Source: Sulfurospirillum sp001602955
GTDB taxonomy: Bacteria > Campylobacterota > Campylobacteria > Campylobacterales > Sulfurospirillaceae
Length of the DNA: 64,000 bases
Direction: 5' to 3'
Assembly: GCA_001602955.1 (NCBI GenBank)
Contig: LVAC01000011.1
Location: 248,001 to 312,000, forward strand
In this document: piece by piece, positions 45,501 to 54,500 of the stretch
How the letters are laid out: each line of letters starts with the position of its first letter
Position numbering within the stretch: position 1 is the first letter of the stretch
Notes under the pieces: generated by a model
What the model was told of the DNA's origin: nothing
Seen by the model: the letters and a program-made list of their open reading frames with translations, nothing else
The model's database searches: none
Made by a program: the position numbers and the translations under genes

Positions 45501-48500
45501 TGCATTTAAAGCGATTCCGCCGCTGATATTTAACGTATCCGTACCGCTTCCGCCGATAAGGTTTAAATTGGCGATTGCACTATTATTAACGGTATTGGTA
45601 CCTCCGGAAGACAGATCGACGGTTGTCAAACCGCTGCCGCCGTTATACGCTTCACTGCCTAAGCTCACATTGTTGCTGCCGCCGGAGAGTTTTAAGATTT
45701 CGACTCCTGTAATATTGGTCAACATCGCATCGCTAATCGTCGCTCCGCTATCGGTAATCTGTAAAATATCCGCCGTGCCGCTACTATCGCTTACGATATC
45801 CGAACTGTTCAAGTACGCACTGGCAAATTGATACGTATCGTTACCTAGACTGCCGTAAAGGCTATCGGTTTGGTGTCCCGCGATCAACGTATCCGCACCG
45901 CTTCCGCCCGTGATCGCATTGGAAACGCTTTGAGCACCGACAAGCGTCATTGCCGTAGATCCGCTACCCGTCATCACGATTTTGGAAATATTCGTATACG
46001 TTTTGGAACTGTTCATATCAAGGCTACTCGTAATGCCCGTAACGTTAAGCGTATCGCTTGCGCTAGCGTATCCGATAAAGTCGGTATATAATGTCGCTTG
46101 CGCTTTGGAAATCGTTAATGTTTGCGACGTACCGCCTTGGTAAAATTTCAACCCCTCGATGCCGCTCACCGAAAGCGTCGAGAGATTTTGATCGCCCGAG
46201 ACGTTCACCCACACCATATCCGTGCCGCTACTACCGGTATCGGAAATAATATCGGAAGCAATATCCGAACTTGAAGTGAACACATACGTATCGCTTCCCT
46301 CTTGTCCGTCCATTCGATCCGTACCGCTTCCGCCCGTGATCACGTCATCGCCTTCACCGCCGTAAATCGTATCGGCTTTTGACGTACCGACGATCGTATC
46401 GATACCGTCTCCTCCGCTAATCGTTATCGCTCCGCTATATCCCGAAACGTTCATGCCGCTCAGATCGACGATCGAGCCGTCATCGTCGGAATTGACTTTT
46501 AAAATACCGCTACCCGTCAAGGTGACGCCGCTTAGCGTTTGCCCGTCGGTAGCGTTTAAAACGACGGTTCCGCTGTTGACTATACTCATCGTATCGCCTG
46601 TTATCGACGCCGTATTCATACTCAACGTTTTTCCGCTAGCGATGCTTAACGTCGAAGTTGACATGTCACCCGTTATCGAGGTATCGGCATTGATGTTGAT
46701 CGTCTCGATGCTTGCAATGACGGAAGCATTTTGCGTTATCGCCGCATTGATATTTAAAGTATCGCTACCGCCGTTACCGACGATGGAAGCTTTGGCGGCC
46801 GTAATGTTAATGACATCGGCTCCGCTTCCGCCTTTGAGGGTATCTAAACCGCTTCCGGTATTCATGGTCACGGCACTGCTCATCGACGAGGCATCTATAA
46901 CGAGTGCATTCGTATTGGACGTCGCGTTAATCGTCGAAAGCCCCATCGCCGTAGCATACGCGCCTAGCGTAATCCAACCGGTATAGGCATTAAGATCCAG
47001 AGTAGAAAGCCCGCTAAAGGTTGAAAGATTGGCGTCGACCACCGGCGTCGAACCGCTCAACGAAAGCACGTCGTTACCGCTTGCTCCGATGATGCTCGCA
47101 TTGGGTGTTGCATCGGCTAACGCCGCGGAAGTATACACGAACGTATCCACGCCCGTTCCGCCGATTAAGCTCACTCCGGAAAGACGGCTCTCGTTGGCAC
47201 CGATCGTAAACGTATTCGTTCCGGCGTACAGTTGTACTTTTTCGATAGCACTTAGGTTGGCAAACTGTGCATCGCTTATCGTTCCGGCATCCAAAAACAC
47301 CACGCTGTCCACCCCGCCGCCGCCGTCGATGATGTCGGCACTCGAAAGATTGGAAATCGAATAGTTAAAGGTGTCGGCTCCGCTTCCGCCCAAAAGCGTC
47401 GCACCGCTTATCGTACTGATGTCAACGGTTACCGTATTGGTGCCGTTGTAGAGTTGGATTTTTTCGATATGCGATATAGAACCTAGCATCGCCGTCGTGA
47501 GCGTTCCCGCGCTTAAAAAGTTTAAGGTATCGACACCGTCTCCACCGTCTAAAATATCGTGCGCGTCGAAGGCACTCAGCGAATAGTTAAACGTATCGGC
47601 TCCCGTACCGCCGATGATCGTTACGTCGTTTTTATCCAAATTCGATACGTTGTTGCCTGATGAGGAGAGCTGAATGATTTCAAGATTGGAAATATTGGAA
47701 AATTGCGTATTGCTAAGCGTTCCCGCATCGCGAAAGTACAGTGTATCGGTATTGGCACCCGCATTGATCGTATCGCCGGAAGTCAATTCGGCGATATAAA
47801 AATAAAGCGCATCGTTACCGCTTGACATGTCAACGATATCGCTACCGTAATTAGCACTTGCGTTACTGGAAAGATTGCTGGCATAATAGACATCGTCTCC
47901 GGATCCGAACGTAACCGAGTTATTGGCGGTATTGCCGTAAACGGTATTGTCGTAAGCACTGCTTGCCAAGACATGGGTAAAGCCGTAAATCGTATCGGTT
48001 AGTGCGGCATTAGAGGCATCTCGTGCGGTATTGGCAGCCAAGTCGACGATAACACCGCCTGCGTATTCGTTATAGCGCAACCAGTCCGAACCGTCAACCG
48101 TCGATGCGTCGTTACCGTAAAGCGTATCGCCGTCCATCGCGCCGTAAATAAAATCTTGTCCCGAACCGCCGTAAACGGTATCGTGATCATGATCTCCCGT
48201 ATTCACTCCCGTATAACTCGTTGCATTTGCGCGAATTACGTCGTTTCCGTTACCTCCGTAGATCACGTCGGCTCCGTCCCCTCCGGCGATCGTATCGTTA
48301 TCCGATCCTCCGTCGATATAATCATCGCCGCCGCCGCCGTAGAGTGAGTCGTTTCCGGCATAACCCCAAATACTGTTATTCGAACTATTACCCGAAATCG
48401 TATCGCCGTTGAGTGTTGAGTTGGTACTATTAGAGCCTTCGATATTTTCAAAATTACGAATCGTATCGACATAGCCGGAAGCCCCGAAGCTAGAGCCGTT

Positions 48501-51500
48501 ATAGATTTGAACCGTCGTATCGACATTGCCTTCGGCAAGCGTAACGTTGATTTTATTTTCGTAATAGTATCGAACCGTATCTTCACCATCCCCGCCGTCT
48601 AAAACGTCGTTACCGCCGTAACCTTCGATACGATCGTTACCCGCACCGCCTTCAATCGTATTGACGTTCGCGTTGCCGTAAAACGTATCGGCATAATTTG
48701 TTCCCGTCATATGATCGATAGCGGTAATAACGTCGTTACCGCGGCTATTCGAAATATGTTGTGCCAGCGTATCGCTCAAATCGGTATACGCTCCCTCATT
48801 AATGCCGTCGATCGAATAATCGATCCAACTGTTCGCGGCATTTCCCGTTCCGATAATCGTATCGTTTCCCGCTCCACCGGCAAACGTATTGATGCCTGTG
48901 CGATCGTCTAAAACATCGTTACCGCTACCGCCGAAAAGTGTGTCGTCGCCGCCGCTTCCGCTTAAATAGTTATCGGCGTTATCGCCGCGAATCGTATCAT
49001 TTCCAAGCCCGCCGATAAAATCTTCAATATTAACGATCGTATCGTTATCACCGCCGCTAATTGTTACCGTCGCGTTCGTTGAACCGTTTAGCGTTACGTT
49101 GATCGCGTAGGAATTGCTAATCGCCGAATAATCGACTCTATCGCTAACGCCTTGTCCCCCGTTGATATAATCGCTCCCGTCCGATCCGCTAATCGCATAA
49201 ATCGTATCGTTGCTCGTCGTCCCGTAAGAACCGTTATCGTCACCGTAAATTACATCCGCACCCAAGCTTCCCCAAATGAGGTCGCTTCCCTCGCCGCCGT
49301 AAATCGTATTAATGGACGTATCGGTGATCGAGCCTGAAAGCGTATCGGCGTAAAGGCGATCATTTCCCGCACCGCCGTAAATCGTATCGCCCCCGAGTCC
49401 GCCGTAAATCGTATCCGCACCGTTACCGCCGCTGATAACGTTGACAAGAGAATTTCCCGTAATCGTATCGCCGGAATTGCCTCCGGTCACGTTTTCGATC
49501 GCATCCGTTAAACGAAGCGTTCCTCCGCCGCCGCTTGTTTGTGAAGAGGTCGAATTTGAAATATCGACCGTCACGGAAGATGTCGCCGCACTAAAATCAA
49601 GCGTATCCGTATTATTCCCGCCCGTAACCGTATTGGTTGCGGTTGCATCGGCAAGGTAAAAAAGATCGTCGCCGTCGTTTCCTTGCATCGTATTGATACC
49701 ACTACCGCCGTTGAGGTAATCCGCTCCGCTTCCACCGTATAGCGTATCGTTATCTGCCCCGCCCCATAAGCTATCGTCACCGAGTCCACCGTAAAGCGTA
49801 TCGTTGCCCGCTTCGCCTAATAACGAATCGTTGCCCGTCTCCGTACCGTCGATGCTTGTTGCGCTATTATCATCACCGTAAAGAACGTCGGCACCGGCAC
49901 CGGCAATGAGCGTATCGTTTCCGCTACGTCCGATCAACCTATTGGCATATCCGTCGCCTGTTACCGTATCGGCAAACAAAGAGCCCGAAACATTCTCGAT
50001 TTCGTAAATAAGATCGGTCCCAAAATCCGTTCCTACCGAGCTGTATGTCGATAAATCAACATTTACGCCCGAACTCGTCGCGTAAAAATAATCAATCGTA
50101 TCCGTATCACCGAGCGTTTCGGTCGTCTCGCCGCCGTAAATCGTATCGTTGCCGGAGGTCATTACAAACCAATCATCTCCCGCATTACCGCGTAAATCGT
50201 CCGAGCCGCTGTTTCCCGTGATCGTATCGGCGTAGCTTGAACCCAAAACACGTTCAAACGAACTAAGCGTATCGGTCGTACCCCAACTATCGGTCGCGCT
50301 TCCCGAAGCTTGTCCGTAGGCATTGAGACCCGAAGCCAAATTCACTTTAACGCCCGCAACGTCGTAAACGTAACTCACCGTATCCCAGCCGTTGCCGCCC
50401 GTCAAAATATCTGCTCCGGCAAAACCGCTTATCGTATCGTCGTTATCGTCGCCGCTTAGCGTATCGGCATTTGTTCCGCCGTATATCGTATCGTTCCCGC
50501 CGCCGCCGTTAATGATTAAGGTATCGCTCGGTCGCGTCGTGAGCGTTGAATTGAGCGTCGTTGAAAAGAAATTGTCGGCATAACTACTACCGATATACGC
50601 TTCGATACCGCTTACGATCGTGTCGGTACCGACGTTGGAAGCCGTACTTCCGATGACCGTCGGCGTAGCGACGCTTCCGCTTAGCGTACCGTCGGTCACT
50701 TCGATCAAACCGTCGCTATCGACAAAAGCAACCACGCGTTTGGTCGATGTCGCATAGCTGACCGTATCAATACCCGTCGTACCGCTATCACTGAACGTGT
50801 CGTTTCCGCCGCCGCCGTAAAAAAGATCCGAACCCTCTTTGCCGTCGAGTAAGTCGTCGTCCAAACCGCCGTCTAAAGTGTCGTTTCCGCTACTTCCGTA
50901 AAGCGTATCGGCTCCGGCTTCACCGTTAAGCGTATCCGCGGACGCTACATGTGAGTTGGTAACGTCATCGCCGTATAAAACGTCGTTACCGTCGCCGCCT
51001 TTGATATTATCTGCTCCTGCGTTACCGTAAATCGTATTGGACATACCGTCGCCGTATAGGGTATCGCCGGCACCGCCGCCGTTAATATTCTCAATATTTT
51101 GAATCGTTTCGATATTGCCGTAACCGTCGTTACCGATCTGTAAAGTCGCTAAATTGACGATGATAGACGTCGAAGAGATCGCGCTGAAATCAACCGTATC
51201 GGCACTGCCTGTTCCGCCGTCGATAAAATCGATACCGGCACTGGTGTAAATCGTATCGTTTCCGGCACCGCCTTTAAGGGTATTGGCTCCCGCATCACCC
51301 CACAGCGTATCGTTTCCGCCACCGCCGGTAATATGTTCAATCTCGTCAAACGTACTCAGGCTACTTCCCGCTACACTAATCGTTCCGGCCGACATGTCAA
51401 TTTGAAGATCGGTGCCCGTTGCAATGTCCGACATGTCTAAAACATCGTTCGTTCCGATATTGCCGCTTCCGTTATCGCCGTGAAGAACATCTCCGTCTAA

Positions 51501-54500
51501 GGCACCAAAAAGCGTGTCGTTTCCTTCACCGCCAAAAAGCGTATCGATACCGCCGCCGCCTCTTAGAGTATCGTTTCCGGCTTCACCGTAAAGCGTTTCC
51601 GCTAAAGCACCGCCGTTCACGACATCCGAACCGCCGCCGGAATAAATTTTACTCAAGACCCCTGTATCCGCACCGCTAATCGTATCGGCACCGATACCCG
51701 AACGTAAAATTTCAATCGTCGCCGTATCCACGACGTCCGAACCGTCGCCGTAGATATTCCCCGTATTTAACAGTGCCGTAATCGCAATACCGTTCGTGAT
51801 ATAATCGAGCGTATCGACGCCCGCTCCGCCGTAAAGCGTATCGTTTCCGGCATCGCCGCGTAAACTATCGCCTCCGTCTCCGGCATACAACGTATCGTTT
51901 CCGGCACCGCCTATGAGCGTATTGTGTCCGTCCGATATGCCGTGCGAATTTAGGGCATTATCGCCGTAAAGTACGTCGGCAAGCGTTCCGCCCGTGATCG
52001 TATCGGCACCTAAATTTCCGTAGATCGTTACCGAAGCCGTACCGCCGCTTAGCGTATCCGCACCGCTTCCCGAGCTAAAAACTTCAATCGTCGTCAAAAT
52101 ATCCGTTCCGATACCGCTACTTCCGGCGTTATCCGTCACATTCGTACCGCCGATCAATGTCATATTGTTGGTATTGGAACTATAATCGATCGTATCGACT
52201 CCGGCATCGCCGTAGTAAAAATCGTTCGCACCGTCTAAGGTACCGATCAACATGTCGTTATCGGCCCCGCCGTAAAGCACATCACTGCCCAATCCGCCGT
52301 CTAGGGTATCGCTTCCCTCATTTCCCATCAATGTATTGGTTAAACTATCTCCGAGGATCGTATCTGCGGCTTTGGAACCGAAAATATTTTCGATATTTCG
52401 TATCAGATCGTCGTTACCGCCGCTGCTTCCTATCGTAACCGTCGTATACGTCGCGGCATTTAACGAGACGTTAATCGCATCGTAAAGTGTTCCGTAATCT
52501 AAGGTATCGACACCCGCCCCGCCGTCAAGCGTCATAGCCGCGGTATCCGTAGAGGTGCTCAAGGTAAAGCTATCGTTGTATGTGCCCGTCACGATCACTT
52601 CAGCCTCGGAATAATAATCTTTAGCAGAGCTTGACGCGCTTTTAAAGAGTGTTTGCGTTCCTAGATCAACCGTCAAAGCAGCATTTGCCGTCATGTAATC
52701 GAGTGTATCGCTTCCATCTCCTCCGATGAGCGAATCACCGTCTAGATTACCGCTTAGCGTATCGTCGCCGTCGTTACCGTTTAGCGTATTGAGGGTTCCT
52801 GAAAGTCCGATTAAGGTATCGTTGCCGCTTCCGCTTAAAACGTTTTGTATCGAAACAAGCGCATCGTAGGATGAAGAGGACGTAAAATAAGCTCTTCCCG
52901 TCGTCAAGTTTGCGACGATAGACGCTGTTTCGGAAGAGTAATCGGCAGTGTTCGTTCCGCTACCGCCGTCGAGATAATCGCCCTCAAGGTTACCGTAAAG
53001 CGTGTCGTTACCGCCAAGTCCGCTTAGAGTATTGAGGGTTCCCGAAGCACCGATCAACGTATCGGACTGTGCCGAACCTAAAACATTTTCGATACCGTAA
53101 AGTTTATCCGTTCCGATCGTTGCTCCGGTTGCGTTACCGTTTTGCAAATCAACCGTAACGCCGTAATAAGACGTTGCACTGTAATCTGCCGTATCGATTC
53201 CGCTATCGACCGAGGTACTCATACCTCCGATCAGCGTATCGTTTCCCTCTCCGCCGCTTAAGGTATCGTTCCCTGCTTCACCGTAGAGCGTATCGTCTCC
53301 GGCTCCACCGCTAAGCGTGTCGGCACCTACACCCGCACGAACGATATTGTCGTTGCCGTTTCCGATAATCGTATCGGCACCGCTGCCTGTAGCGATATTA
53401 TTAATATTGGCAAGCGTATCCGAGTTACTCGACGTCGGCATACTGCCGGAAAGATATACGTTGTTGCCTGCGGACGTCAAGTTAACGACCAAATTACTAC
53501 TTTGTGCCGTATAATCGGCTAAATTCGTGCCGCCTTCACCGTCGAGATAGTCGCCGTCGGTATTACCGCTCAGCGTATCGTCTCCGGCTCCGCCGTAAAA
53601 CGTCTGTTGCGACCCGGCACCGCCTCTTAGCGTATCGTTTCCGTCGGTAGCGACAATCTCTTCGATTGCATAAAGCGAATCGGTCGAAATAACCGCATTG
53701 CTCGCATCTAAAATCGTGGCATTGGTTCCTACATGTGAAAGATCGACCACGATATGATCAACGGTTTTTGAATCTATCACGTCGTGGTACACATCTGCAT
53801 AGCTTAAACGGTCTTTGACGTTACCGTCGCTCGAACTTCCAAAAACACCGCCGTAATAGCTATCTCCGCCGCCGCTGGCAAAAAACGTGTCGTTTCCGCC
53901 GTTGCCGATCAACGTATCGGCATTACCGGAACCGATCATAACATCGTTATATCCGGAACCTAGGATCACTTCGATACCGGCTAGCGTATCGATACCGCCC
54001 AAACCGTCGTTGACCGTTCCGTTTGCCAAATCGGCATAAATCGAAGAAGAACCGCTGTAATCGGCGGTATCGATACCGCTATCGTGTGTGGCATCCGTTC
54101 CGCCCCAGAGCGTATCATTGCCGGCTCCGCCGATCAGCGTATCGTCGCCGGCTCCGCCGATCAGCGTATCCGCACCGCCCATACCGCTTAGCGTATCCGC
54201 ATCGGCTCGACCGTCGAGAATATTGGCGTCGCTATTACCGATCAGCGTATCTTTATCCGAAGCCCCGTAAACGTTTTCGATGTTCATCAACGTGTCGGAA
54301 TTACTTCCGTCCAAGGTCACGACGATGCGTCCCTCGGCATACATGTAATCGGCGGTATCGGACCCTGAGCCGCCGTCCAATAGGTCTCCGTCTCCGTAAC
54401 CGTAAAAAATATCGTTTCCCAATCCGCCCATAAGCGTATTGACGCTATTGCCCGATCCACCGGAAAGCGTGTCGGCTTTGGAAGAACCGATGACGTTTTC